NCBI RefSeq assembly: GCF_900188425.1
Contig: NZ_FZON01000014.1
Coordinates: 1 to 64,000 of the forward strand
Length of the DNA stretch: 64,000 bases
Origin: Antarctobacter heliothermus
GTDB taxonomy: Bacteria > Pseudomonadota > Alphaproteobacteria > Rhodobacterales > Rhodobacteraceae
Reading direction: 5' to 3'
Part shown: piece after piece, positions 41,844-52,342 of the stretch
How positions within the stretch are numbered: position 1 is the first letter of the stretch
Layout: each line of letters starts with the position of its first letter
The notes under the pieces: generated by a model
Database searches by the model: none
What the model saw: only the letters and a program-made list of their open reading frames with translations
Told to the model about the DNA's origin: nothing
Position numbers and translations under genes: made by a program

Positions 41844-44834
41844 TTATTGCAGCGTCGCCGAGGCGGCGGCCGTTGCCAGTTTCCAGTTCTCGATGGCCGT
41901 GCCTTCGGTCTTGAGCCTGCTGGCAAGGTAATACAGCCGCTGGGTCGCGGGGCCGTCCGGGGCCGTCTCGAACCGTTGCTTGAGGAAATAGGGCGGAATG
42001 GCCTGCGAATAGAGCGTCGCAGTCACCGTCACCTTGGCCGGGTCGATCGCCGCTGGCAGCGTGATCCGGTATTCCAATGCGTCAGAGCCGGGCTGGAAAT
42101 CGGGATCGGCGGCCGCGCGCCCCTCTGGCATTGTCGCCTTCATAAAGGCGGCCGTGACCTCGCTGTCGCCGAACTTGGCGATGAACTTGGGCGTGCCGGG
42201 GGTCAGCGTGCCATGCGGCGTCAAGCGATTGTCCTTGGGGTGATAGACCCGGTGGACAAAGCTGGTGGTAAAGGCGCGTTCGGCGTTCTGGGTCAGTTCC
42301 TCATAGATCTGCACCTGGGTCTGGTCGGTGATCACGCTGTAATGCGGTTGGAACAGCGCCATATCCGCCCCCTCTGGCACAACGTCCAGAAACTCTGTCT
42401 TCAGCGGCGTTCCGGTCGGGTCGACAATCACACCCGCGCCGTTTGTGCAGCCCGAACACCACAGCGTCGCGCCATCCGCGCCCACGGCGCGCACCTCCAG
42501 AAAGGCACGGCGAAACCCGACACCAGAGGGCAGCCGATGGCCGGTCTTGTTGGTCACGGCGACATTGGCCACCAGCCCGCCATAGCCTTCGGTCAGGTCC
42601 AGCGTGACATCCGCCGTCTCTTCGCGGGCCTGCAGGACCATCGTGTCGATGGCCAGCTGCGCGCCGTTGGTGGCATAGGTCATCGGGTCTGTGCGGCTCA
42701 TCCCCATCTCGGCGCTGAACTGGCGCAGCATTTCAACCATGAACACGTTCAGCCCGACAAAGCTGTGCCGACGATACCCTTCGCGGAAGGGCACATCGAC
42801 GTCCTCCTGCGGCAACAGGTTGGCCACATCGGGCAGTTTGGTGTCCTGAATGGTGGCAATCTGGGTGGTGATGGCGGGCACCGACAGGCTGCCATCGACG
42901 CTTTGGAAATCTGACTTCATGTGGCAATCCTGACAGGATTGCGCGGTGCCCTTGTCACTGTAGATGCTGTTGACCCACTCGATATAAGTCGCCTGCTCTA
43001 CCGAGTGCTGAAAGTCGGTCAGCCCCTGCGGAAAGGTCACGCCGTATTCCGTGTTCAAAAAGGCAGCACCATTTTTGGCCGCCTCGTTGAACACCTTTTG
43101 ATCGGCCTCTGTGTAACCCTCCAGTGGCTTGTCCTTGGGCGCGTCCACATTGGGCAGGTTGATGGTATGGCACGCGCCGCACAGCTCACTGTCCTTGATA
43201 TAGTCGTCCTTGACCGGGGTGATGCCCATGGCGTTCTGCATCGGTTTCTCGCGCACGTCGTCAAACGGTCCGATCAGCTGGTCCGCGTCATTCAGGCGAA
43301 AGACGCCGGTGGTGCCGTTCATCAGGTAGGTGTCCAGCTTGTTGTATGCCGGCTGGCCCTTGGCCTGTTCGGGAGGCGCGATGTGATGGCAAACGGTGCA
43401 GGAAATCCCCTCACGCGCAAGATTGCCGTAGGCGTGGTAATCAAAGGTGCCATCCGCCTTCTGCGCCTTTTCCTCGGCCTCTGTCAGGGGGGGGTGCAAC
43501 AGCGTATAGGCGACCTTGAAATCATTCGGGTCCAGTCCCTTGTCGGGGTTGGCATGGGCGTCGATCTCCAGTTGGCGTTGCCCCATCGCGCCATGACAGG
43601 ACAGGCAGGTGGTTCCCAGATTGGACGTCAGATCGCCCTCGCCCGCCGCCTGCAACAGGGCAAATTCGCTTTCGAGCTGGGCAAAAAAGATCGGGTCGCG
43701 TCCGGCCAGCCCCATCGGCGACCAGCGCCATTCCCCGTATTCGGAAATGTTGAAACCGTCGCCGTAGTCCGGTCCGGTTTGCAGGAACATCGTGGTGCCG
43801 GAAGGCGGTCCACCAAGGCCGCCATGACAGCCGATGCAATTGTCCGAGGTCAGGAAATGCTGGGTGTCATTGGGCCGCGCGGGCACATGATCCAGCCATT
43901 CGCTCGGCAGGGTCTGCACCTTGCCCGGCGGCACGTCGATGCCACCCGTGGGCGGGAACATGGCCGCAAAGATCGGATTGATCTCTACCGGGGACGGCGC
44001 GACCTTGGCGTTGGATTTCGCCAGTACCGTCTCATTGTGAAAGAAATCCTCGATCAACCTCGCCTCGCTGGCGCCCATGGCGGGGCGCTGGACGGCGGGC
44101 AGGTTGAACGGACCCGGCGGGAACCCCTCCATATCGCGCCAGCTTTCGTCGACGCGAAAAATCAGCGGCTCACCGGGATAGCCTTCGACGTTGTCGAGGC
44201 TGGAATAGATCAGTTCTTCGGCGGCAGAGGCATGGCAACGCATGCACATCCCGTCGCCCGCCTGCCCCGAGGGCGGCGTAAACGGCGGATCAAAGCTGTC
44301 CACCGTCGCCGACTGCCCGACAGAGGCAAAGAACCAGCCGCCATGCGACAGGGCGCTGTCCTTGACCATCACGGTCCAGTTCAGCCCGCCGGTGGTGCGC
44401 AGGAACTCCAGCATCTCTGCCTCTACCTTGGCGGGATCGTCGGGGTGCATGAATGCCAGCATCTCACGATACTCAACGTACCGCGCGGCGGGCGGTGAGG
44501 CCATTTCCTTGACCACAATCGCACCGTCCGGAATGGAGCCGGTGCGCCCGCCCTCAAGCCATGTCAGCACCTCCGGCGAATAGTAGATCCGCACAGCCGG
44601 ATGCACGCCATACGATGTATCCAGCACAAAGGGCCCGGTGTCGCGCCAGCTTTTGTCGCGAATCCACCCCTCTTTGGCAAAGGTGCGGTCGGCGATAAAC
44701 GGATACAGTTGCGCCTCGTAGTCCAGCAGCGGCAAGGCCGAAGGCAGCGGCAGCGTCGTAGGTTCGGTCTGCGCAAGCGCGCCCCCACCGGACCACAAGG
44801 TGACAAGGGCGGCGGCGACGCAGGAACGGAGCAT
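41844..44834 (-). CDS. Large exported six-haem cytochrome c
   Basis: 996 residues with a signal peptide (cleavage near GALAQ-TE). Six CxxCH haem c sites: CMRCH (197), CIGCH (333), CLSCH (410), CTVCHH (479), CGACH (552) and CQDCH (634). One further CSGC pair near 790 is not a haem site. The last 300 residues carry no haem and look like a beta-rich domain (TLDLTEGYGGLVANVAVTNK). The haems are widely spaced (about 75-135 residues apart), unlike compact cytochromes of the NrfA/HAO kind. It may be a periplasmic electron carrier or oxidoreductase; I do not recognise a named family. It stands alone, with no other respiratory genes near. Confidence 0.8.
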   Translation of the reverse strand: MLRSCVAAALVTLWSGGGALAQTEPTTLPLPSALPLLDYEAQLYPFIADRTFAKEGWIRDKSWRDTGPFVLDTSYGVHPAVRIYYSPEVLTWLEGGRTGSIPDGAIVVKEMASPPAARYVEYREMLAFMHPDDPAKVEAEMLEFLRTTGGLNWTVMVKDSALSHGGWFFASVGQSATVDSFDPPFTPPSGQAGDGMCMRCHASAAEELIYSSLDNVEGYPGEPLIFRVDESWRDMEGFPPGPFNLPAVQRPAMGASEARLIEDFFHNETVLAKSNAKVAPSPVEINPIFAAMFPPTGGIDVPPGKVQTLPSEWLDHVPARPNDTQHFLTSDNCIGCHGGLGGPPSGTTMFLQTGPDYGDGFNISEYGEWRWSPMGLAGRDPIFFAQLESEFALLQAAGEGDLTSNLGTTCLSCHGAMGQRQLEIDAHANPDKGLDPNDFKVAYTLLHPPLTEAEEKAQKADGTFDYHAYGNLAREGISCTVCHHIAPPEQAKGQPAYNKLDTYLMNGTTGVFRLNDADQLIGPFDDVREKPMQNAMGITPVKDDYIKDSELCGACHTINLPNVDAPKDKPLEGYTEADQKVFNEAAKNGAAFLNTEYGVTFPQGLTDFQHSVEQATYIEWVNSIYSDKGTAQSCQDCHMKSDFQSVDGSLSVPAITTQIATIQDTKLPDVANLLPQEDVDVPFREGYRRHSFVGLNVFMVEMLRQFSAEMGMSRTDPMTYATNGAQLAIDTMVLQAREETADVTLDLTEGYGGLVANVAVTNKTGHRLPSGVGFRRAFLEVRAVGADGATLWCSGCTNGAGVIVDPTGTPLKTEFLDVVPEGADMALFQPHYSVITDQTQVQIYEELTQNAERAFTTSFVHRVYHPKDNRLTPHGTLTPGTPKFIAKFGDSEVTAAFMKATMPEGRAAADPDFQPGSDALEYRITLPAAIDPAKVTVTATLYSQAIPPYFLKQRFETAPDGPATQRLYYLASRLKTEGTAIENWKLATAAASATLQ

Positions 44835-44988
44835 GGGATAAAGCCTTATTGGAGAAGGGTGCGAAAAGAATGCAAGCTATGGGTGTGCAAATCAAGCCCG
44901 TTGACCGGCTTGCGAACACAGGCAACCCCTACACGGTCAACCCTGCCCACCCGGCACCCACCACGCAACCCGGCTGCGCGCTGAAAAA

Positions 44989-45873
44989 CTATTGTTTTTT
45001 ATGTACTGCCCAATAGGCCTGTGTCTCTTGCCGCAACGCTTCATAGGACGTGATTCGCTCTTTTGCCTCGGTCCCGCCCCGCGCCACCAACATCGCGATC
45101 AGCGTTTCAATCAGGGCCATTGCACCGGCGTAGCAACAGAAGTGATGCGTCGACAGGACAGAAGCCAACAGCGTTTCATCTGCCTGAAACTCGGGTGAGA
45201 CAATTTCGCTGTCGGTGATCATGACCAGCCTGACACCCTTGCGGCGGGCGAATTTGCAGGCGTCGATGGTCTCACGCGAATAAGGCGTAAAGGTCAGCGC
45301 GATCATCACATCCCCCGGTTGGGCTGAATGCAGTTCGTCCACCGGACTGCCCATGTGGCGCGGGATCAGCCGCAGCGACGGCAACGCCATCCGGCCCACA
45401 TAATGCAGGTAATAGGCCAACCCATAGCTGGCGCGCGTGGCGGTGAGAAAGACATTGGGCGCCTCGGTCAGCAGGTCGACCACCCGCGCCATGCGGACGG
45501 GATCTGCCTGTTCCAGCGACCTTTGCACAATCGCCATGCCGTTCAACGCTGCCTCGGCCTGCACCCGGCCCAGCCCCCCCGCGTCGCGCACCCTCGCGAC
45601 CCAGCCGGGCCTGTCCCCCGTGGCGGATGACACCAGCGCCTGCCGGAAGGGGTCGCGCAGGGCGTCAAAACTGGCAAAGCCTAGCCGTTCGGCCAGTCGA
45701 ACCAGCGTATAGGTGCTGACACCGGCCTTGCGCGCGGTGTCCCGGATCGGGTCCAGGCCAAAATCAGACGGATGGTCCACCACATATTTCGCCGCCATGC
45801 GCAGCCCGCGCGGCAGATCGGGAATACCCCCCTTCAGCGTTGCAAGGGTTCGGTTTCTCAGGGTCGGGTCCAT
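44989..45873 (-). CDS. RpiR/MurR-family transcriptional regulator
   Basis: 294 residues from ATG 45873. N-terminal HTH_6 domain (LRMAAKYVVDHPSDFGLDPI, with DTARKAGVSTYTLVRLAERL) and a C-terminal SIS sugar-phosphate-binding-like domain (about 130-270; VFLTATRASYGLAYYLHYVG, DVMIALTFTPYSRETIDACK). It is divergent from the dimethylglycine-dehydrogenase-like gene across 122 bases and probably controls it. The effector is not known; in Rhodobacterales RpiR regulators often respond to amino-compounds rather than sugars. Confidence 0.85.
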   Translation of the reverse strand: MDPTLRNRTLATLKGGIPDLPRGLRMAAKYVVDHPSDFGLDPIRDTARKAGVSTYTLVRLAERLGFASFDALRDPFRQALVSSATGDRPGWVARVRDAGGLGRVQAEAALNGMAIVQRSLEQADPVRMARVVDLLTEAPNVFLTATRASYGLAYYLHYVGRMALPSLRLIPRHMGSPVDELHSAQPGDVMIALTFTPYSRETIDACKFARRKGVRLVMITDSEIVSPEFQADETLLASVLSTHHFCCYAGAMALIETLIAMLVARGGTEAKERITSYEALRQETQAYWAVHKKQ

Positions 45874-45995
45874 GTGCCGGGGTCTCCGCGTGACAAAACA
45901 TTCGTTATAATTTTGACCTATTGTCCAATTTCGTTTTTCCAGCAAGATCCCAGTGCGACCTAACGCGCCCGCAGACAGCCCGAACGGACATCTCC

Positions 45996-48389
45996 ATGGC
46001 ACAGCACCTTCCCTCTAACGCATCGGTTGTCGTCATCGGTGGTGGCATCATGGGGTGTTCCACCCTGTACCACCTCGCCAAGATGGGGGTCAGCGATGCC
46101 GTCCTGCTGGAACGTAATGCGCTGACCTCTGGCACCACTTGGCATTCCGCCGCACAGGTGCGGGCACTGCGCAATTCACGCAACCTGACACGGATGATCC
46201 AGTATTCGGTCGATCTGTATTCCGGGCTGGAACAGGAAACCGGGCAGTCGGCCGGCTGGATCCAAAAGGGATCGCTGTCGATCGCCACCAACCCGGACCG
46301 CCTGACCCATGTGAAACGGCAAGAGGCGCTGGCCCATGCCTATGGCATCGACGCCTGGTCGATCTCTCCCGGAGAGGCCAAGGAACGCTGGCCGCTGATG
46401 AATGCCGAGGACGTGCTGGGCGCGGTCTGGTCCCCGTCGGATGGACGGGTGTCGCCCTCAGATGTCTGCGCCGCACTGGTCAAAGGGGCAAAATCGCGGG
46501 GTGCCAAGCTGTTCGAACGCACCGGCGTCACCGGCATCCTGACCGATCAGGGCCGCATCACCGGGGTTGAGACGACACAGGGCGTGATCACCTGCGACGC
46601 GGTGGCGCTGTGCACCGGGCTATGGTCGCGTGAGATGGGCGCATTGGCGGGGGCCGAGGTTCCGGCGCTGGCCTGCGAACATTTCTACCTGCTGACCAAA
46701 CCGATTGACGGCATTGTCGGCAATACTCCGACCCTGTCGGACCACGATAACCATCTCTACATACGCGATGACAGCGGCGGCCTGCTGGTCGGCTGTTTTG
46801 AACCGATGGGCAAGCCCATCGCGCCGGGCGTGCTGAACGAGAGCTTTGAATTTGGCCTGCTGCCAGAAGACTGGGACCACTTTGAACCAATGATGATGAA
46901 CGCTCTGCACCGCCTGCCCGCGCTGGAAACCGCAGAGGTCAAGATGCTGCTGAACGGCCCCGAAAGCTTTACCCCCGACGGCACCTTCATGCTGGGCGAA
47001 ACCGCAGAGACGCGCGGGCTGTTTCTGGGCTGCGGCATGAACTCTGTCGGGATGGCCTCCGGGGGCGGCGCGGGCATGAACCTTGCCCATGCCATCGTGC
47101 ATGGTCACACCGCCTATGACCTGTCAGAGGCGGATGCCAAACGCTTTGCCCCCGTGTTCAATTCGGTCGAACATCTGATGGCCCGCGCGCCAGAGATCCT
47201 GGGCACGCATTACGACATTTCCTACCCCGGCAAACAGCTAAGGACCGCGCGCGACCTGCGCCGCCTGCCGCTGGATGCGGAATACCGTGCCGCTGGCGCG
47301 CATATGGGACAGGTCTATGGCTGGGAACGACCGCTGTACTTTGGCAAGACTGCAGAACCGGTATTGCGGTTTGACCGGCCCGACTGGTTCGAAAACGTCC
47401 GGGCCGAGGTCATGGCCGCGCATGAAAAGGCAGCGATCTTTGATGCCTCGCCCTTTGGCAAGATCGAGGTGACAGGCCCCGACGCCGAGGCCTTCTTGCG
47501 CCACACCTGCGCCGGTCAGGTACAGCGCGCGCCGGGATCGGTGATCTACACCGCCGTTCTGAACGCACGCGGCACCTTTGAAAGCGATATCACCGCGCAT
47601 CGCATCGCGCAGGATCATTACCGGCTGTTTGTCGGCACCAACGCGATCAAGCGCGATCTGGCATGGTTCCGCCGCCATGCGGACGGCTTTGACGTGACGC
47701 TGGAGGACAGCACGGAAAAATACGCTGTTCTGGGCCTGATGGGGCCGGAGGCGGCGCGCATCGTGGCCGACTGCGGCGCGCCAGAGTTGAACGATCTGGG
47801 CTATTTCAAGGTTGGTCCGGCCCATATCGCGGGCAAACATGTGCGCGCCGCACGCCTGTCCTATGTCGGAGAGGCGGGTTGGGAAATCACCTGCCTGTCC
47901 GAAAACGCACCCGCCCTCTACGCGGCGTTGACCGCTGCGGGTGCGGTGCCTGCGGGGTTGTTTGCGCAGACCTCCATGCGGGTCGAAAAAGGGTTCTGCG
48001 CCATGGGGCATGAACTGGACAGCGATGTCACGCCGATCAGCGCGGGGCTGGACTTTGCCACCCGCAAATCCGGCGGGTTCATCGGGGCCGAGGCGCTGTC
48101 AGAGGCCCGCGCCAAGGGCGCGCGGACGCGCGTCTTTTCATTGATCCTAGACGATGCAACGGCAGTGCCGCTGGGCCATGAGCCGGTCTATCTGGATGGC
48201 AAGATTGTCGGTCAGACTTCGACCTGCGCCTTTGGCTACCGGGTTGGCAGGCCCGTCGCGCTGGGCCACGGGCATCACCGGATTGCCGGTGGCACAAAGG
48301 TTCAGGTCGATATCGCACGCCAGATGTTTGACGCAACCGTGGTTGAGGGACCGCTGTTCGACCCGGACGGCACCCGGATGAAGGGGTGA
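45996..48389 (+). CDS. Dimethylglycine/sarcosine dehydrogenase-like flavoenzyme
   Basis: 797 residues from ATG 45996 (an upstream TTG at 45921 is less likely). N-terminal DAO-type FAD domain with VVVIGGGIMGCSTLYHLAKM and the covalent-flavin motif GTTWHSA; then an FAO_M linker and a C-terminal GcvT-type tetrahydrofolate domain (AAIFDASPFGKIEVTGPDAE, LSYVGEAGWEITC, RVEKGFCAMGHELD). It oxidatively removes methyl groups from dimethylglycine, sarcosine or a related N-methyl compound and passes the one-carbon unit to folate. The true substrate is open. Confidence 0.87.
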   Translation: MAQHLPSNASVVVIGGGIMGCSTLYHLAKMGVSDAVLLERNALTSGTTWHSAAQVRALRNSRNLTRMIQYSVDLYSGLEQETGQSAGWIQKGSLSIATNPDRLTHVKRQEALAHAYGIDAWSISPGEAKERWPLMNAEDVLGAVWSPSDGRVSPSDVCAALVKGAKSRGAKLFERTGVTGILTDQGRITGVETTQGVITCDAVALCTGLWSREMGALAGAEVPALACEHFYLLTKPIDGIVGNTPTLSDHDNHLYIRDDSGGLLVGCFEPMGKPIAPGVLNESFEFGLLPEDWDHFEPMMMNALHRLPALETAEVKMLLNGPESFTPDGTFMLGETAETRGLFLGCGMNSVGMASGGGAGMNLAHAIVHGHTAYDLSEADAKRFAPVFNSVEHLMARAPEILGTHYDISYPGKQLRTARDLRRLPLDAEYRAAGAHMGQVYGWERPLYFGKTAEPVLRFDRPDWFENVRAEVMAAHEKAAIFDASPFGKIEVTGPDAEAFLRHTCAGQVQRAPGSVIYTAVLNARGTFESDITAHRIAQDHYRLFVGTNAIKRDLAWFRRHADGFDVTLEDSTEKYAVLGLMGPEAARIVADCGAPELNDLGYFKVGPAHIAGKHVRAARLSYVGEAGWEITCLSENAPALYAALTAAGAVPAGLFAQTSMRVEKGFCAMGHELDSDVTPISAGLDFATRKSGGFIGAEALSEARAKGARTRVFSLILDDATAVPLGHEPVYLDGKIVGQTSTCAFGYRVGRPVALGHGHHRIAGGTKVQVDIARQMFDATVVEGPLFDPDGTRMKG

Positions 48390-48411
48390 TCCCGCGCGCA
48401 GCGCTCTGTCC

Positions 48412-49590
<1,179 letters not shown>

Positions 49591-49747
49591 CTGAAAGTCG
49601 TCTCTGGTGCAACGGCATCGCGCGATGCCACGCCGCTTGCAAGAGCCGAAACGCGGATTTGCGCCGCCTCACCCAATGGCAGGCGGCACCTTTTAGCCCG
49701 TCAGGGCGCGCCATCGCCCCGACGCGGCGGGTCGATGGCGGACTGGT

Positions 49748-51949
49748 TCAGCGTTTGCCGCGCCGCGGCGTGTCAAAGCCACCCTCGCGCGGTTTGCCCG
49801 CCGGTTTGCCCGGTTTCTTTGGCGTGAACCGCTTGGAGGTGTTGCTTGCATCCCCGGCGCCGGCTGGTTTGCCCTTGCCCGGTCCCTTTGGCTTGGCGCC
49901 AAAGGGCTTGGGGCCAGTGGATTTATGGCCAGGCTTTCCGGCGGGGCTGGGTCTGGCCTTGAACTTGGCCGGTCCGCTCGCGTCCTGATCCCGAGAGCGC
50001 GATTGCCCCGGTGCGGATGAGCCTGCCTCTTGCCGGGGCTTGCCCTCGTATTTGGGTTTGCCTTCGTACTTGGGCTTACCCTCAGATCTCGGTTTGCCCT
50101 CATACTTGGGCTTGTCTCCGGATTTCGGCTTGTCCCCGTACCTGGGTTTTTCGCCATATTTCGGCTTGTCACCATACGTCGGCTTGTCACCTTGGCTGGG
50201 CCGGGCTGCCGGTCTGGGACGGTCCGGGGCCTCAGCCCGTTCCCTGCGCGGCGCCGGTGCGGCATCCCCGTCGCGCGGCGGACGGGGCTTGCGCGGCTTG
50301 TCATCGCTGCCGAAATCGCGCTTGGGACGCGGCCCCGCACCATCGGGTTTGGGTCCGCGACGCTGCGGCGTCAGATCCGGGGCCTTGTCCATGGCGCGCA
50401 CGGTAATCCCGTCTTCCAGCGTGGCATCCGCGCCCAGTCCCGACAGAAAGCCGTCGACCTTGGCGGCCAGCAATTCCACGTAGGTCTCACTGTCCTGCAC
50501 GCGGATCGCGCCGATGTCGTTCTTGTCCAGATCACCGGCCCGGCACAGCAAGGGCAACAGCCAGCGCGCCTCTGCCCGGTCGCCGCGACCAACCGACAAT
50601 GAAATCCAGCGGCTGGGGCCAAAGCTGCGCTCGGCAGAGCGTGCCGGTTTCGCATCCGCCGGCAACAGTTCCTCAGCGGCGGCATGGCGCGACTGGTACA
50701 GGCGCAGATAGGCGGCGGCGATCACTTCGGGGCTGTGACGGTCCAGCAGCTTGGCCGCAAAGGCGCTCTGGTGCTCTGTCACCGGCTCATCCCACGCGGG
50801 ATCGTTCAATAACCGGTCTTCGTCCTGACGCTGGATGTCCTCGGGCGAAGGCGCCTCGACCCATTCGGCGTTGATCTTGGCCCATTTCAGCAGGCGCTCT
50901 GCCTTTTTGGCGGCCCGTACCGGCACGATCAGCGCCGAGATCCCCTTGCGCCCGGCGCGGCCCGTGCGGCCAGAGCGGTGCAGCAGGCTTTCGGTGTTGC
51001 TGGGCAGGTCGGCGTGGATCACAAGGTTCAGGTTCGGCAGGTCGATGCCGCGCGCGGCCACATCGGTGGCCACGCAAACCCGCGCGCGCCCGTCGCGCAT
51101 CGCCTGCAACGCATGGGTGCGTTCCGTCTGGCTGAGTTCCCCCGACAGGCTGACCGTGGCCAGCCCCCGGTTGCCCAGCCGCGCCGACAGATGGTTCACC
51201 GCCGCGCGGGTGTTGGCAAAGACGATGGCGCTTTGATCATGGTGAAAGCGCAGCAAGTTGAAAATCGCATGTTCGCTGTCCGACGCCGCGACACGGATCG
51301 CCTGATAGGCAATATCCGCGTGCTGCGTGGTGCCGGTGAGCGTGCTGATCCGCTGCGCGTCACGCTGATACTGCTCGGCCAGCTTGACGATGGTCGGCGG
51401 CACGGTGGCCGAGAACAGCAGCGTGCGCCGCTCTTCCGGGGATTCCCCCAGAATATATTCCAGATCCTCATGAAACCCGAGATCCAGCATCTCATCCGCT
51501 TCGTCCAGCACCGCCGCCTTCAGCCCGCTGAGATCCAGCGATCCGCGCAGGATGTGGTCCTTGAGGCGGCCGGGGGTGCCGACAACGATATGCGCGCCGC
51601 GCGACAGGGCGCGCCGTTCGTCGCGCATGTCCATGCCGCCAACGCAGGAGGTGACCACCGCGCCGGTGCGGGCATACAGCCACGCCAGTTCCTGTTTGAC
51701 CTGAAAGGCCAGTTCACGGGTTGGCGCGATGACCAGCGCCAGCGGCTCTGCCGCGCGGTCAAACGATGTCGCATCGCCCAGCAGGGTGGGTGCGATGGCA
51801 AGGCCAAAGCCCACGGTCTTGCCCGATCCGGTCTGCGCCGAGACCAGCAGGTCCGACGCCGCCAGTTCCGGCGCAATCACGGCCTCTTGAACAGGGGTCA
51901 ATTTGTCGAAACCACGCTCAGCGAGCGCCTCGGACAGGGAAGAGATCAT
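49748..51949 (-). CDS. DEAD-box RNA helicase with a long repetitive tail
   Basis: 733 residues from ATG 51949. Helicase motifs in order: FDKLTPVQEAVI (Q), AQTGSGKT (I), PTREL (Ia), LDEADEMLD (II), SAT (III), and HRSGRTGRAG (VI). A DbpA-like RNA-binding part follows (IRVQDSETYVELLAAKV and LEDGITVRAMDKAPD). The last 180 residues are a basic, low-complexity tail with KPKYGEKP/KPRYGDKP/KPKYEGKP 8-residue-like repeats, which would bind RNA nonspecifically. It resembles cold-shock DeaD/CsdA helicases that act in ribosome assembly and mRNA decay. Upstream in-frame codons to 52333 are not coding-like. Confidence 0.88.
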   Translation of the reverse strand: MISSLSEALAERGFDKLTPVQEAVIAPELAASDLLVSAQTGSGKTVGFGLAIAPTLLGDATSFDRAAEPLALVIAPTRELAFQVKQELAWLYARTGAVVTSCVGGMDMRDERRALSRGAHIVVGTPGRLKDHILRGSLDLSGLKAAVLDEADEMLDLGFHEDLEYILGESPEERRTLLFSATVPPTIVKLAEQYQRDAQRISTLTGTTQHADIAYQAIRVAASDSEHAIFNLLRFHHDQSAIVFANTRAAVNHLSARLGNRGLATVSLSGELSQTERTHALQAMRDGRARVCVATDVAARGIDLPNLNLVIHADLPSNTESLLHRSGRTGRAGRKGISALIVPVRAAKKAERLLKWAKINAEWVEAPSPEDIQRQDEDRLLNDPAWDEPVTEHQSAFAAKLLDRHSPEVIAAAYLRLYQSRHAAAEELLPADAKPARSAERSFGPSRWISLSVGRGDRAEARWLLPLLCRAGDLDKNDIGAIRVQDSETYVELLAAKVDGFLSGLGADATLEDGITVRAMDKAPDLTPQRRGPKPDGAGPRPKRDFGSDDKPRKPRPPRDGDAAPAPRRERAEAPDRPRPAARPSQGDKPTYGDKPKYGEKPRYGDKPKSGDKPKYEGKPRSEGKPKYEGKPKYEGKPRQEAGSSAPGQSRSRDQDASGPAKFKARPSPAGKPGHKSTGPKPFGAKPKGPGKGKPAGAGDASNTSKRFTPKKPGKPAGKPREGGFDTPRRGKR

Positions 51950-52342
51950 AGTAGGGAAATTCCATGGAAAAGCGGCAGCATGTGCCGGAGACAGCGCCGC
52001 GACGGCACAAGACCCGCACCTATAGGCCAAACCTGCAAAGAAGTACATGGCTGAACGGGGAATACACGCGCTTTTCTTGCCGCGCCCAAGCAAGAGCGCC
52101 GACAAGTGGCCCGCAAGGGGCGTTGACCGGACCTGAGCGGCGATCCGTCTGGCAACACTATGCACCGATTTCGGACGCCGTCCAGCGCCCAGTGCGCCGG
52201 GTTCGAAACCATCGCGGATTTGCCGTTGTCGCTGCGCCTGTGCGCCATGCACCCGCGAGGCGGTCGGCTGTGCCGCCCTGCCCTCTGGGGTCGCTCCGCC
52301 GGGCCTGCGCCCTTGCACGCCCGACCTGAACACGGTTTAGTC
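51950..52342. promoter_or_regulatory. Divergent gap between the helicase and ABC transporter genes
   Basis: 393 bases without a convincing gene, although reading frames stay open on both strands because of the GC content. It should carry the promoters of both divergent genes; the helicase side would give a long 5' leader, as is common for cold-induced helicase messages. I could not identify -35/-10 boxes or strong hairpins with confidence. Confidence 0.35.

Noticed and set aside
42921-44498. + strand frame of 525 codons opposite the multihaem cytochrome
   Set aside because: Antisense shadow; six haem motifs and a signal peptide fix the minus-strand frame.
49748-52333. 861-codon version of the DEAD-box helicase
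   Set aside because: The N-terminal extension is unlike the family and is an open frame only because of GC content; the family start fits ATG 51949.
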